Below, piece by piece: positions 1-7,964 of a DNA stretch of 36,228 nucleotides. How positions within the stretch are numbered: the stretch's first letter is position 1; every line of letters begins with the position of its first letter. The position numbers and the translations under genes were made by a program. Below the pieces are notes generated by a model. The model ran no database searches, was not told where the DNA came from, and was given only the letters and a program-made list of their open reading frames with translations. Source of the DNA: Treponema sp. GTDB taxonomy: Bacteria > Spirochaetota > Spirochaetia > Treponematales > Treponemataceae. Location of the stretch: contig JAEETM010000037.1 in assembly GCA_016290335.1 (NCBI GenBank), positions 1 through 36,228 of the forward strand, in the 5' to 3' direction.

Positions 1-9
1 GACGTTCGA

Positions 10-125
10 TCCGGTGACGATGGCTGAGAGGTCCCACCTGTTCCCATCCCGAACACAGCAGTTAAGCTCTCACGCGTCGAAAGTACTTGGCTGGAAGCGG
101 CCCGGGAGGATAGATTGTTGCCGGT
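10..125 (+). rRNA. rrf: 5S ribosomal RNA
   Basis: The stretch contains the conserved 5S core (GTTCCCATCCCGAACACAGC around 40-59, then AGTTAAGCTCT) and its ends pair as CCGG (11-14) with CCGG (121-124). The length of about 115 nt is normal for bacterial 5S. It is the last gene of an rRNA operon whose 16S and 23S genes lie before the window, and a strong terminator follows within 10 nt. The ends may be off by a few bases. Confidence 0.95.
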
Positions 126-131
126 TAGAAG

Positions 132-166
132 GAAGCCCCCGCACATTATGTGCGGGGGCTTCTTCT
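132..166 (+). terminator. Intrinsic terminator of the rRNA operon
   Basis: A perfect 13-bp stem (132-144 with 150-162) encloses a five-base ATTAT loop, with a run of five C pairing a run of five G. A short T-rich tail (TTCT) follows. It lies directly after the 5S gene and should end the rRNA transcript. Confidence 0.93.
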
Positions 167-254
167 ATCTATAAGGCTTCGGCTGGTAAAACTGCATTTT
201 TAGCTTGTTTATGCTATAATAACAGGTAAAGAATAATAGTAAAGGAGTTCTGCC

Positions 255-962
255 ATGACTAATCCTGTACTGACAAGAAACACTACCGCTCTGCGCGGAA
301 CCGGCGCTACCGTCCAGGGCATTGCTTTGATTACCTTGTTGTATCTGGGATTTGTTGTTTCTGCCGCGATGATGGCCTGGCAGCACCCGGAACTGTTTGC
401 GCCCCATATCATTGTGCTGAGTTTTGCCGGACTTGGCGTCGGTCTGCTAACCAGCTTTTTCCCCAAATGGGCCAGTATACTGGGACCAATATACGCAATT
501 TTGGAAGGATTTCTGATCGGTGTGTACTCTATGCTGCTGGAGACCCGCTACCCGGGTATCGTCATGGAAGCCGCCACATGTACCTTCGGCATCGCCTTTG
601 CCTGCGCCGTGCTGTATGGCACAGGTCTGGTGAAAGTAACCGATAAATTTATGAAAATCGTATTCACCCTGACAGCAGGCATTGCCACTATTTACCTGAT
701 TGACATGGTGGTCTGGTTTGCCTTTGATACCAACGTGCCCCTGCTGCATGAAAACTCAAAGGCTGGTATTATTGTCAGCATCATTATAATATGTATCGCC
801 ACCATGCGCCTGTTTGCCGATTATGAAATGGTGACCCGGGCAGTGGAAATGGGTGTGGATGCAAAATATGAACCCTATTATGCATTTGGCCTGACCGTGA
901 CACTGATCTGGCTGTATCTGGAGATACTGAGGCTGATGGGGAAGACGAGGAGCAGAAAGTGA
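255..962 (+). CDS. Bax inhibitor-1 / YccA-like membrane protein
   Basis: This is a 235-aa protein with about seven hydrophobic segments, the usual size and topology for the Bax inhibitor-1 superfamily. The N-terminus (TNPVLTR) and the C-terminal segment (YAFGLTVTLIWLYLEILRL, about residues 208-226) match the bacterial branch in which a short SSNPVF-like start precedes the membrane core. Members are inner-membrane proteins linked to ion leak or protease-partner roles, but the function of this one is unknown. An AAAGGAG site lies about 8 nt before the ATG. It stands alone between the rRNA terminator and the glycan island; no clear terminator follows it. Confidence 0.8.
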   Translation: MTNPVLTRNTTALRGTGATVQGIALITLLYLGFVVSAAMMAWQHPELFAPHIIVLSFAGLGVGLLTSFFPKWASILGPIYAILEGFLIGVYSMLLETRYPGIVMEAATCTFGIAFACAVLYGTGLVKVTDKFMKIVFTLTAGIATIYLIDMVVWFAFDTNVPLLHENSKAGIIVSIIIICIATMRLFADYEMVTRAVEMGVDAKYEPYYAFGLTVTLIWLYLEILRLMGKTRSRK

Positions 963-1367
963 CTAGTCAATCTGTTAAAAAAAGCAATAATTAAAGAAAA
1001 AGTATAGTAAGAATTTGATTGAATACTTTACGTATATAGTTATTGCTTCTATAATAGATTTTAGGTGTCGCTGCTGTGACGGTTTGTCCGTGAGGGGGTG
1101 CGCACAAAAATTAGGGGCTATAACAGTAGGTTTTGTCTGCTTGCTTTAAATTCAGAACATTTTGAAAAAGAATTGCGATTGTTTAGAATTAACAACTGAA
1201 CAAAAATGCATAGAATAATAGGAATTAGTAATGAAGAATTAATCAGTAATTCTATCATGAGCTCTTAAAATATATTATCTTAAAACTACATAAGGAAGCA
1301 TAGTATAAAACGATAAATAAGCTTTACTGATACGTCTAATAAAATTGCAAACATGAGGAAACTACAA
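963..1367 (+). other. Gene-free leader region before the glycan operon
   Basis: These 405 bp carry no convincing ORF. They hold a promoter candidate at 1027-1055, a perfect 9-bp inverted repeat (AAGCAATAA at 982-990 and TTATTGCTT at 1040-1048), a GC-richer patch at about 1066-1110 that contains a small ACGG/CCGT hairpin and the palindrome GTGCGCAC, and an AT-rich 7-bp hairpin at 1235-1253. The resulting 5' UTR of about 300 nt is unusually long. I saw no ops/JUMPstart element and no riboswitch that I recognise. Confidence 0.6.
1027..1055 (+). promoter_or_regulatory. Candidate sigma-A promoter of the glycan operon
   Basis: TTTACG (1027-1032) is followed after exactly 17 bp by a perfect TATAAT (1050-1055). 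The second arm of the inverted repeat at 982-990/1040-1048 lies in the spacer, so a regulator binding there could block it. Only the sequence supports this promoter. Confidence 0.55.
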
Positions 1368-2498
1368 ATGATCAGCTTCAATGTACCGCCTTTTATAGGC
1401 ACAGAATTAAAATATATGCAGGAAGCAATTGCTTCACATAAAATCAGCGGTGATGGTAACTTCACTAAAAAGTGTCAAAAATGGCTAGAGGAGCATTTTC
1501 ATGCTCAAAAAGTGTTGCTTACTACCAGTGGAACCAGTGCGTTAGACATGGCAATGTTGCTCTGTGATTTGCGCCCCGGTGATGAAGTGATCCTGCCAAG
1601 CTATACATTTTCCAGTACAGCGACAGCTGCTGTATTAGCTGGGGCAAGATTAGTGTTTGTAGATATCCGGCCAGATACTATGAATATTGACGAAACTAAA
1701 ATTGAAGCTGCAATTACGGAAAAGACGAAAGTGATTATGGTTGTTCATTATGCAGGTGTGGCTTGCGAAATGGATACCATTATGGCAATTGCACATAGAT
1801 ACGGACTGAAAGTTGTTGAAGATGCGGCCCAAGGGGTTACTAGTAAATACAAAGGAAGATACTTGGGAACGATAGGTGATTTTGGTTGTTATTCATTTCA
1901 TGAGACAAAAAACCTGTCCATGGGTGAGGGAGGTGCCTTAGTCATCAATCATCCGGAATACAATGAGCGTGCAGAAATATTAAGGGAGAAGGGTACAAAT
2001 CGTTCTAAATTTTTTAGAGGACAGGTTGATAAGTACACTTGGGTAGATTTTGGTGACAGCTATTTGCCTAGCGAGTTAAATGCTGCTTATTTATGGGGGC
2101 AATTGTTGGCTGTTGACGTAATTGAACAAGATCGCATGCGTAGCTGGAATATGTATTATGAATTGTTGAAGCCATTAGAGGACCAGAACTATATTGGACT
2201 ACCTAATATTCCAAGTGAGTGCGAACATAACGCCCATATGTTTTACATTAAAGCTAAGAATTTGGAAGAGAGAACAAGGTTAATAGAACACCTGAAGAAA
2301 AAAGAAATATTAGCAGTGTTCCATTATATCCCACTCCATTCGTCGCCTGCTGGTATAAAGTATGGAAGATTTCATGATAAAGATGTTTACACTACTAAAG
2401 AAAGTGAAAGATTAGTGAGACTGCCTTTATACCATGGATTATCTGTGGTTGATTGTAATAAAGTAATTAGAAGTATAAATGATTTTTATAGAGCATAA
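1368..2498 (+). CDS. wecE: dTDP-4-amino-4,6-dideoxygalactose transaminase (WecE/RffA)
   Basis: This PLP-dependent DegT/DnrJ/EryC1/StrS aminotransferase converts dTDP-4-keto-6-deoxyglucose to dTDP-4-amino-4,6-dideoxygalactose (dTDP-Fuc4N). It resembles E. coli WecE along its whole length: MISFNVPP start, VVEDAAQG, FHETKN with the Schiff-base lysine at residue 181, EKGTNRSKFFRGQVDKYTW and the C-terminal YTTKESERLVRLPL. An ATG at 1353 is also in frame, but GAGGAA (1355-1360) lies 7 nt before 1368 and the protein then starts exactly where E. coli WecE does, so I choose 1368 (376 aa). It is the first gene of the operon. The RmlA/RmlB enzymes that make its substrate are not in the window. Confidence 0.92.
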   Translation: MISFNVPPFIGTELKYMQEAIASHKISGDGNFTKKCQKWLEEHFHAQKVLLTTSGTSALDMAMLLCDLRPGDEVILPSYTFSSTATAAVLAGARLVFVDIRPDTMNIDETKIEAAITEKTKVIMVVHYAGVACEMDTIMAIAHRYGLKVVEDAAQGVTSKYKGRYLGTIGDFGCYSFHETKNLSMGEGGALVINHPEYNERAEILREKGTNRSKFFRGQVDKYTWVDFGDSYLPSELNAAYLWGQLLAVDVIEQDRMRSWNMYYELLKPLEDQNYIGLPNIPSECEHNAHMFYIKAKNLEERTRLIEHLKKKEILAVFHYIPLHSSPAGIKYGRFHDKDVYTTKESERLVRLPLYHGLSVVDCNKVIRSINDFYRA

Positions 2499-2535
2499 AA
2501 GATAATTAATATGCTAACGGTTTAGGATAAATTAC

Positions 2536-3084
2536 ATGAAAAAAATAGTAAAAGATTACTTAAAAACACTTTACTCTGAGCAAGGTGCCCTGAAAATTAA
2601 ATTGCGCCCTGTCCAAGATAGCGACACGAATAATATTTTGCGTTGGAGAAATTCTGAGAGCGTAAGATCAAATTTTATTTTTCGTCAATTATTAACTGAG
2701 GAAATACATATAAACTGGCTGCACAATAATGTATATGTTGGAAAGGCCATTCAATACATCATAGAAGTTGATGAGTCAAATTTCCCGATAGGCTCTATTT
2801 ATATACATAATATTGATTTGCAAAATGAAAGTGGTGAGTTGGGGATTTTTATTGGTGAAAAAGAATATATCGCCAAAGGATATGGAAAGCTTGCAATTAA
2901 AACGTTTATTCCTCTTTGCTTTTCATTGGGGCTTCATCGTGTTTACCTAAGAGTTTTTAAAGATAATATCTTGGCACAAAAGACTTATTTGGGTGTTGGT
3001 TTTATAATAGAAGGCATTGCAAGAGACATGGTCTGTATTAATGGAAAACGAAAAGACGTCATTTTTATGTCTTTAATTAATTGA
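2536..3084 (+). CDS. GNAT-family N-acetyltransferase (likely sugar-amine acylase)
   Basis: The 182-aa protein has the RimJ/RimL-type GNAT fold: LRPVQDSD with ILRWRN near the N-terminus, a central ELGIFIGEKEY strand, an acetyl-CoA loop read as YIAKGYGKLAIK (Q/R-x-x-G-x-G/A-like, about residues 112-123) and a C-terminal YLGVGFIIEG. Directly after wecE, the obvious job is acetylation of the 4-amino group of dTDP-Fuc4N, the step done by WecD in E. coli. It is not a clear WecD orthologue; it is closer in look to acetyltransferases of amino-sugar loci in general, so the substrate is inferred from position. The ribosome site (TAGGAT) is weak. The stop overlaps the upstream extension of the next ORF, not its chosen start. 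Confidence 0.75.
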   Translation: MKKIVKDYLKTLYSEQGALKIKLRPVQDSDTNNILRWRNSESVRSNFIFRQLLTEEIHINWLHNNVYVGKAIQYIIEVDESNFPIGSIYIHNIDLQNESGELGIFIGEKEYIAKGYGKLAIKTFIPLCFSLGLHRVYLRVFKDNILAQKTYLGVGFIIEGIARDMVCINGKRKDVIFMSLIN

Positions 3085-3104
3085 TTTTTAGCCGGAGCAA
3101 GATA

Positions 3105-4040
3105 ATGATAGAAATTTCAGTTGTTATACCCGTTTATGGATGTAAAAGAGCATTGCATGAATTACATTACAGATTATGCAAAACTTTAGAATTAATGAAA
3201 GTTGGTTTTGAAATTATTTTAGTTGATGATTGTTGTCCGGAGAATTCTTGGGAAGTTATTAAAGATATTTGTTCTTCCGATTATCGGGTAAAATCTATAC
3301 GTTTTTCACGTAATTTTGGCCAGGCAAAAGCAATTACGGCTGGATTAGATAATTGTTGCGGTGAATGGATTGTAGTAATGGATTGTGATTTGCAAGACAG
3401 ACCAGAATTTATAAAGTGTTTGTATGAGAAGGCTCAGGAAGGATATGATGTTGTTTTTGCCCGCCGTATAGATAGAAAAGATACGGTGATTACAAAGTTT
3501 TTTTCCAGATTTTTTTATAGAGTGTATGATTATTTTGCAGAAGAACAGACTGACTATACCATTTGCAATTTTAGCATATCTAAACGTATTGTTGTAGAGA
3601 ACTATTGTCGGATGAGGGAGCATGGCAGGGCTTATATGCTATTTATAAAATGGTTAGGTTTTAAGCAAACTGCTATAGACGCACCTGCTGACAAGCGATA
3701 TGGAGGAAAATCATCCTATAATTTTTGGAAAAAAGTTATTTTTGCGTTTGATTGCATTACTTCGCAATCGAATAAGCCGTTGAGATTTTCTGCGGGCATA
3801 GGCTTTATTCTTTCTTTTTTATCATTGCTATATATAATATTTTTGACAATTAGATTTTTGATTGGGATGGAGATACCTGAAGGTTGGACGACAATTGTTG
3901 CCTCAATATATCTCGTTGGCGGCCTGTTAATGTTTGCTATAGGAATTTTGGGTCTTTATATTGGAAATATTTTTAATGAAGTTAAGAATAGACCTTTATA
4001 TGTTGTTGCTGAAAAACTTAATTTTGATAAGAATGATTAA
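3105..4040 (+). CDS. Polyprenyl-phosphate sugar transferase, GT2 (ArnC/GtrB-like)
   Basis: A GT-A domain comes first (ISVVIPVYG, IILVDDCCPENS, then the metal-binding DCDLQDRPE around residues 87-95), followed by two C-terminal membrane segments (about 225-250 and 260-290). This layout is that of ArnC, GtrB and DPM1-type enzymes, which move a sugar from a nucleotide onto undecaprenyl phosphate at the inner face. The frame is open to a TTG at 3081, but GGAG at 3094-3097 sits 7 nt before ATG 3105, so I start there (311 aa). Between wecE/GNAT and an SMR pair, its likely donor is dTDP-Fuc4NAc (inferred). The family call is secure; the sugar is not. Confidence 0.85.
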   Translation: MIEISVVIPVYGCKRALHELHYRLCKTLELMKVGFEIILVDDCCPENSWEVIKDICSSDYRVKSIRFSRNFGQAKAITAGLDNCCGEWIVVMDCDLQDRPEFIKCLYEKAQEGYDVVFARRIDRKDTVITKFFSRFFYRVYDYFAEEQTDYTICNFSISKRIVVENYCRMREHGRAYMLFIKWLGFKQTAIDAPADKRYGGKSSYNFWKKVIFAFDCITSQSNKPLRFSAGIGFILSFLSLLYIIFLTIRFLIGMEIPEGWTTIVASIYLVGGLLMFAIGILGLYIGNIFNEVKNRPLYVVAEKLNFDKND

Positions 4041-4055
4041 ACGCAATTAAGATTA

Positions 4056-4460
4056 ATGCTAAAACCCTTAATAGACATAAAAGCTTGCAAAGGAATGAGA
4101 TGCTTGTTTAAGAATGTAGTATTTTTGTTGCTTCATATTATTTTAATTATATATTCATTTAGCGGTATCTGCAGTAAAAAGGCTGCTTTAGAGAGCTTTT
4201 TAAGTTTTGATTTTTTACTTTATTATTTTTTAACGCTCTTGATCTTAGTAATATATGCTTTTGGTTGGCAGCAGATAATTAAAGTTTTACCTTTATCAAC
4301 GGCTTTTGCAAATAAGGCGATCACTGTTGTATGGGGTCTTGTATGGGGTAATTTAGTATTTAATGAAAACATAACGGCAGGAAAACTGATAGGCACCGGT
4401 TTTATCGTTGCGGGAATTGTATTGTTTTCTTATTCGGGCAAGAGTTTGGCAGATGAATGA
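4056..4460 (+). CDS. SMR/EamA-type small membrane protein, ArnE-like half
   Basis: The 134-aa protein has four hydrophobic segments and the SMR/EamA half-transporter pattern: LPLSTAFANKAIT, WGLVWGNLVFNENIT, then GKLIGTGFIVAGIVLF. ArnE and ArnF are a pair of such proteins that flip undecaprenyl-phosphate-aminoarabinose, and here two such genes follow an ArnC-like transferase, so the same job is inferred. The start is uncertain: ATG 4056 lacks a clear ribosome site, and ATG 4095 has AAAGGA directly abutting it. The stop codon overlaps the start of the next gene by 8 nt (ATGAATGA), which suggests coupled translation of a heterodimer. Confidence 0.75.
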   Translation: MLKPLIDIKACKGMRCLFKNVVFLLLHIILIIYSFSGICSKKAALESFLSFDFLLYYFLTLLILVIYAFGWQQIIKVLPLSTAFANKAITVVWGLVWGNLVFNENITAGKLIGTGFIVAGIVLFSYSGKSLADE

Positions 4461-4806
4461 TAATGTTTGTTTTTATGCTTCTTTCATTTTAATTGGGACT
4501 TTAATTAGCTCGGCAGCTCACGTTCTATTAAAAAAAGCTGCAATGAAAGAGCATTGCAGCGTGAAAGATGAATATCTTAACAAATATGTTATTATAGCTT
4601 ATATTACATTTGTTTTAGCTACGTTCTTATCTGTATACGCTTATAGAGGAATTCCGCTTTCCATGGGAGCGGTATTGGAATCAACAAGTTATCTTTATAT
4701 AACGATATTTGGAGTTTATTTTTTTAAGGAACAAATTACTTTGCGCAAGATTGTTGCGATAGTCTTCATTATTAGTGGTATTATAATTTATTCTGGTTTC
4801 GGTTAA
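4453..4806 (+). CDS. SMR/EamA-type small membrane protein, ArnF-like half
   Basis: This partner of the preceding gene has about 117 aa and four hydrophobic segments. Its motifs are typical of EamA/SMR halves: a first helix with SSAAHVLLKKAAM, then YAYRGIPLSMGAVLESTSYLYI and FFKEQITLRKIVAIVFIISGI. The frame is open from 4408, but ATG 4453 overlaps the stop of the upstream gene (ATGAATGA), a normal coupling arrangement. Sequence divergence between the two halves favours a heterodimer over a recent duplication. The flipped substrate would be the polyprenyl-phosphate sugar made by the neighbouring GT2 (inferred). Confidence 0.75.
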   Translation: MNDNVCFYASFILIGTLISSAAHVLLKKAAMKEHCSVKDEYLNKYVIIAYITFVLATFLSVYAYRGIPLSMGAVLESTSYLYITIFGVYFFKEQITLRKIVAIVFIISGIIIYSGFG

Positions 4807-4918
4807 TATTATGTTGGTCAATATTATCTATCGTTGTTTAATGTCCGATAAAATGTAAAGAATCGTATTAGCCGATATTATTAATTTGATCATAAGTTTT
4901 TTGGAGGCTGAATACAAA

Positions 4919-6559
4919 TTGGATAAAATCAGTAAGGCATTGTGGATTCTAATTTTACTTACTGTAGCTTTTAATATTTTATTTCTGATGCAATTTAACT
5001 TTGAGACTGATTCAGCCTTTTATGTGACATTGGCACAGGAACAGATCAGAACAAAATCCTTGTTTCCTGATGGAATGTATTACTCTACATGTCTATTTGT
5101 TTTAACACCTAATTTACTTGTAATTCCTTTTCTGTTTTTAACAGATAATTTAGTATTAGCCAGACAATCGGCTATTCTGTTGCTATGGTGTTTTGTTCTT
5201 TTTGTTTTATATAAATTGTTTGTGGGGGGCAGAGAAAGGAATTTGGTTGGTTTTTTTTTTGCAAGTAGTCTTCTTTCTGTTTTCTATGTTACGGCAAGTA
5301 CTGTTCCATTACATTTTCATCAAGGTGCATATATAACTTATTTACTATATCTGTTGTTATTCCATTTAACGATGAATAGAATAGTAACGGATAATTTTTA
5401 TAATACAAAGTACTTGATGGCGTTATTATTTCTATATGTAGGGGCAAATTTAGGAGATGTACGTAACCTTTTAATTTGGGGTATTCCTGGCTTTATAACA
5501 TATGCTTTATATATTTATTTAAAAACGGGGAGATCAAGTTCATTAAAATATATAATGTTCTGTAATGCCTGTGCACGTACTATGCTAATAGGTGTTTTGC
5601 TTGCTTTTGTATTTTATATTGTTATGGCAAATATTTATGGTGCTGCGGAGGCTACCAGAGAAGTGCCATTGTTTAATGATTATGGAAAAAGCTTTATAAA
5701 CATTATCAATGGTTTATTTGAATTGAATGGAATATCTATTGCAAGGTTTAGCGGCAATGGTTTCATAAATTATATTAATCTTTATTTTTCTGTTGTTTTT
5801 ATTTTTTTTGTGCCGGTAATTGCAATTAAAAAGTATAATTCTGTGAAATCGGAAACCTGTAAATTTATTATTCTTTTTTCCTTGATTAGTTCCTCCGTTT
5901 ATTTGTTAGTGGTGTTTTTTACAGGTACGGCAGTTGCTGGAAACAAATATTTGATTCCTGTTTATAATAATAATATTTTGCTGTTTGCAGTTATGGGAAG
6001 TTATTTTTTGAATACATATACAAAAAGATATGTGTCTTTAGGAATACTTTGTGTTTTGGTTTATGTATTGGTGAATAATTTTTACTATTTTTATTGTAAT
6101 AAAGATTCCCTTTTAAATCAGGAATTTGGGGATTATGCAAATGGTATTAAAGGAGTTACGGACTTTTTGATAGAAAATGATTTGCAGTATGGCTATGCGA
6201 CTTTTGGTAATTCCGAAGAGTATTCCGTGTTATCAAATAATAAAGTTAGGGTTAGAGGCATAACATTGGATGAGGGAAAGATAAGACCGCATTATTGGTT
6301 AACCTCCAAACGGTTTTACGAACCAGATTATTATGTGGGAAAAAGCTTTTTGCTTTTGACTGATTATCAGATTAAAAATAGTTTTACAACACATGTGTTT
6401 GTAAAAAATGACTTGGGAGAACCAATCAAAGTCTTGAGATTCAAGAAATATACAGTTTTTATTTATGATTACAATATTGCTTGTAAATTTTCAAGTGGCA
6501 GGAGATTATGTTGGCTTGTCAAAGGTGATAAAACGGGTTGGTATTTTGTTGATAAATAG
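4919..6559 (+). CDS. Polytopic GT-C-like glycosyltransferase, ArnT/GT39-like
   Basis: A large membrane protein (546 aa) with roughly ten or more hydrophobic helices and a soluble C-terminal part from about residue 420. The first external loop carries acidic residues in NFETDSAFYVTLA, where GT-C enzymes such as ArnT and PMT keep their catalytic acid. It would move the flipped polyprenyl-linked sugar to an acceptor outside the membrane. The start is a TTG at 4919, because GGAGG (4903-4907) lies 11 nt before it and no ATG is suitably placed; an upstream TTG at 4886 has no ribosome site. The specificity cannot be read from sequence. About 112 nt separate it from the SMR pair. Confidence 0.6.
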   Translation: MDKISKALWILILLTVAFNILFLMQFNFETDSAFYVTLAQEQIRTKSLFPDGMYYSTCLFVLTPNLLVIPFLFLTDNLVLARQSAILLLWCFVLFVLYKLFVGGRERNLVGFFFASSLLSVFYVTASTVPLHFHQGAYITYLLYLLLFHLTMNRIVTDNFYNTKYLMALLFLYVGANLGDVRNLLIWGIPGFITYALYIYLKTGRSSSLKYIMFCNACARTMLIGVLLAFVFYIVMANIYGAAEATREVPLFNDYGKSFINIINGLFELNGISIARFSGNGFINYINLYFSVVFIFFVPVIAIKKYNSVKSETCKFIILFSLISSSVYLLVVFFTGTAVAGNKYLIPVYNNNILLFAVMGSYFLNTYTKRYVSLGILCVLVYVLVNNFYYFYCNKDSLLNQEFGDYANGIKGVTDFLIENDLQYGYATFGNSEEYSVLSNNKVRVRGITLDEGKIRPHYWLTSKRFYEPDYYVGKSFLLLTDYQIKNSFTTHVFVKNDLGEPIKVLRFKKYTVFIYDYNIACKFSSGRRLCWLVKGDKTGWYFVDK

Positions 6560-6615
6560 TGTGATCTGGCAGATTTAATATGTCACAAATGACAATATTT
6601 TAAGAAAGGAAAAGT

Positions 6616-6675
6616 ATGGTGACAGCTTCTGAATGCATCATACAAATTTTATATGAAAGCAAAGTATTACCTTAG
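6616..6675 (+). CDS. Possible 19-codon leader ORF overlapping the next gene
   Basis: An ATG at 6616 preceded by AAGAAAGGAAAAG opens a 19-codon frame that ends at TAG 6673-6675, inside the start of the next gene, whose own ATG at 6653 has no Shine-Dalgarno site. The overlap is the usual layout for translational coupling, with the short frame feeding ribosomes to the downstream start. It could be chance; the peptide has no recognisable feature. Confidence 0.3.
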   Translation: MVTASECIIQILYESKVLP

Positions 6676-7900
6676 GGTGTTTTGGTTAATCATAATATTC
6701 TCTTTTGTAGCCTGGCTTATCTCTATTGTATTAAACCCACAGGGGCAGCAGTTGGATTGTTTTTATACCCGAATGGGAGAATTTTTAGGGGATGCCACAT
6801 ATACGACCGGATTTGTGAGAGAATTGGATCCATATCGTAATGAGGTCAATGGTTCATGGAATCATAATTACCCGCCTCTGGCATATGTCTTTTTTTATAT
6901 TTTAGCTTATGCAAGCGGCGATACTACTGAAACGTTTACATATCCTTTGAGCGGATACTTATCGTATTATTATCAACCTCTTTGGACAATGTTGTTTATG
7001 TTAGCATTGCTGATTTCGATAATATTGATTTATACTGTGTGTATCTCAAACATTTCTCAAAAATATGCCTATCCTGATATAGCGATGACTGGACTTGCAT
7101 TATGTTTATCGTATCCAATGTTATGGGTAATAGAGAGGGGAAACATTTTAATTATTGCAATACTGACGGTTTCTGTTTTTATGTTTTATTATGATTCTTC
7201 TTGCAAGTGGAAAAAAGAAATAGCGCTTATTTGTCTGGCTATTTCTACCGGAATCAAAATATCTCCGGCTATCTTTAGTCTTTTGTTAGTTTTGAAAAAG
7301 GACTGGGGAGCTTTGGTGCGTTTGATATTATATATGTTTCTTTTATTAATTGTTCCTTTTTTCTTTTTTAAAGACGGTTTACAAAACCTGCCACTAATGA
7401 TTAGTAATATTAAACTTTGGTTTTTATATCGTGTGGTTGATGCGAGTGTGACTGGTACCGGATTAATACCAAGTTATATTAAGTTTGCAAGACTGGTTTT
7501 TGGAAATGATTATTTTATCAGCAAATGGACCTATTCTATTTTAATGCTGGTAAGCGGAGAAGTTTCTTTAATACTAATGTTAGGATTGCTTCAACTTAAA
7601 GAACAATGGAAAAAGATTTTGAATATAACACTTGTATTACTGATTATGCCATTAGTCTCTTATCGATATAATGTATTGTATTTTATACCTTTTACAATAA
7701 CTTTTTTTAATGTTATATTAAAAGAACCTATCGGGACGGATAAAGTGGTTATTTTTTGCTGCTTAATTATGTTATTTTTTGTTTACCGTTGCCCAATAAG
7801 CGAGTTGTTGAATTATCAATTTGCAATTCCCATGCTTACAGCGGTTGCTCTGGTGTATTCAGTTAAAGCATTTATTAAGGCAAAACACATTTTTTTGTAA
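6653..7900 (+). CDS. GT-C-like polytopic glycosyltransferase, GT87/DUF2029-like
   Basis: A 415-aa protein with around ten membrane helices. It shows two hallmarks of the GT87 (DUF2029) type: WVIERGNILI in the middle (about 158-167) and STGIKISPAIFSLLL (about 199-213), where these enzymes have a K-x-Y/S-P motif. Such proteins use polyprenyl-phosphate sugars on the outer face. A hydrophilic first loop (about 31-73) contains ELDPYRNEVNG. Its position after the first GT-C-like gene suggests two successive sugar transfers or two acceptors. The ATG has no ribosome site of its own; see the short ORF at 6616. Confidence 0.6.
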   Translation: MKAKYYLRVFWLIIIFSFVAWLISIVLNPQGQQLDCFYTRMGEFLGDATYTTGFVRELDPYRNEVNGSWNHNYPPLAYVFFYILAYASGDTTETFTYPLSGYLSYYYQPLWTMLFMLALLISIILIYTVCISNISQKYAYPDIAMTGLALCLSYPMLWVIERGNILIIAILTVSVFMFYYDSSCKWKKEIALICLAISTGIKISPAIFSLLLVLKKDWGALVRLILYMFLLLIVPFFFFKDGLQNLPLMISNIKLWFLYRVVDASVTGTGLIPSYIKFARLVFGNDYFISKWTYSILMLVSGEVSLILMLGLLQLKEQWKKILNITLVLLIMPLVSYRYNVLYFIPFTITFFNVILKEPIGTDKVVIFCCLIMLFFVYRCPISELLNYQFAIPMLTAVALVYSVKAFIKAKHIFL

Positions 7901-7964
7901 TTTTTAAAAGCAGGTTTTGCAGTTTTTATGTGGATGAAAGATTGTTACGCGAGGTGTTAAGCTA

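Noticed and set aside
14..229. 71-codon ORF across the first 230 bases
   Set aside because: It lies over the 5S rRNA and its terminator, so it is a chance reading frame.
4056..4806. A single ten-helix EamA transporter broken by a frameshift
   Set aside because: Each half has four helices and full SMR-type motifs, and the ATGAATGA overlap is the usual coupling arrangement of an ArnE/ArnF-like pair.
4886..4918. TTG at 4886 as start of the GT39-like gene
   Set aside because: It has no Shine-Dalgarno site; GGAGG at 4903-4907 sits behind it and serves the TTG at 4919.
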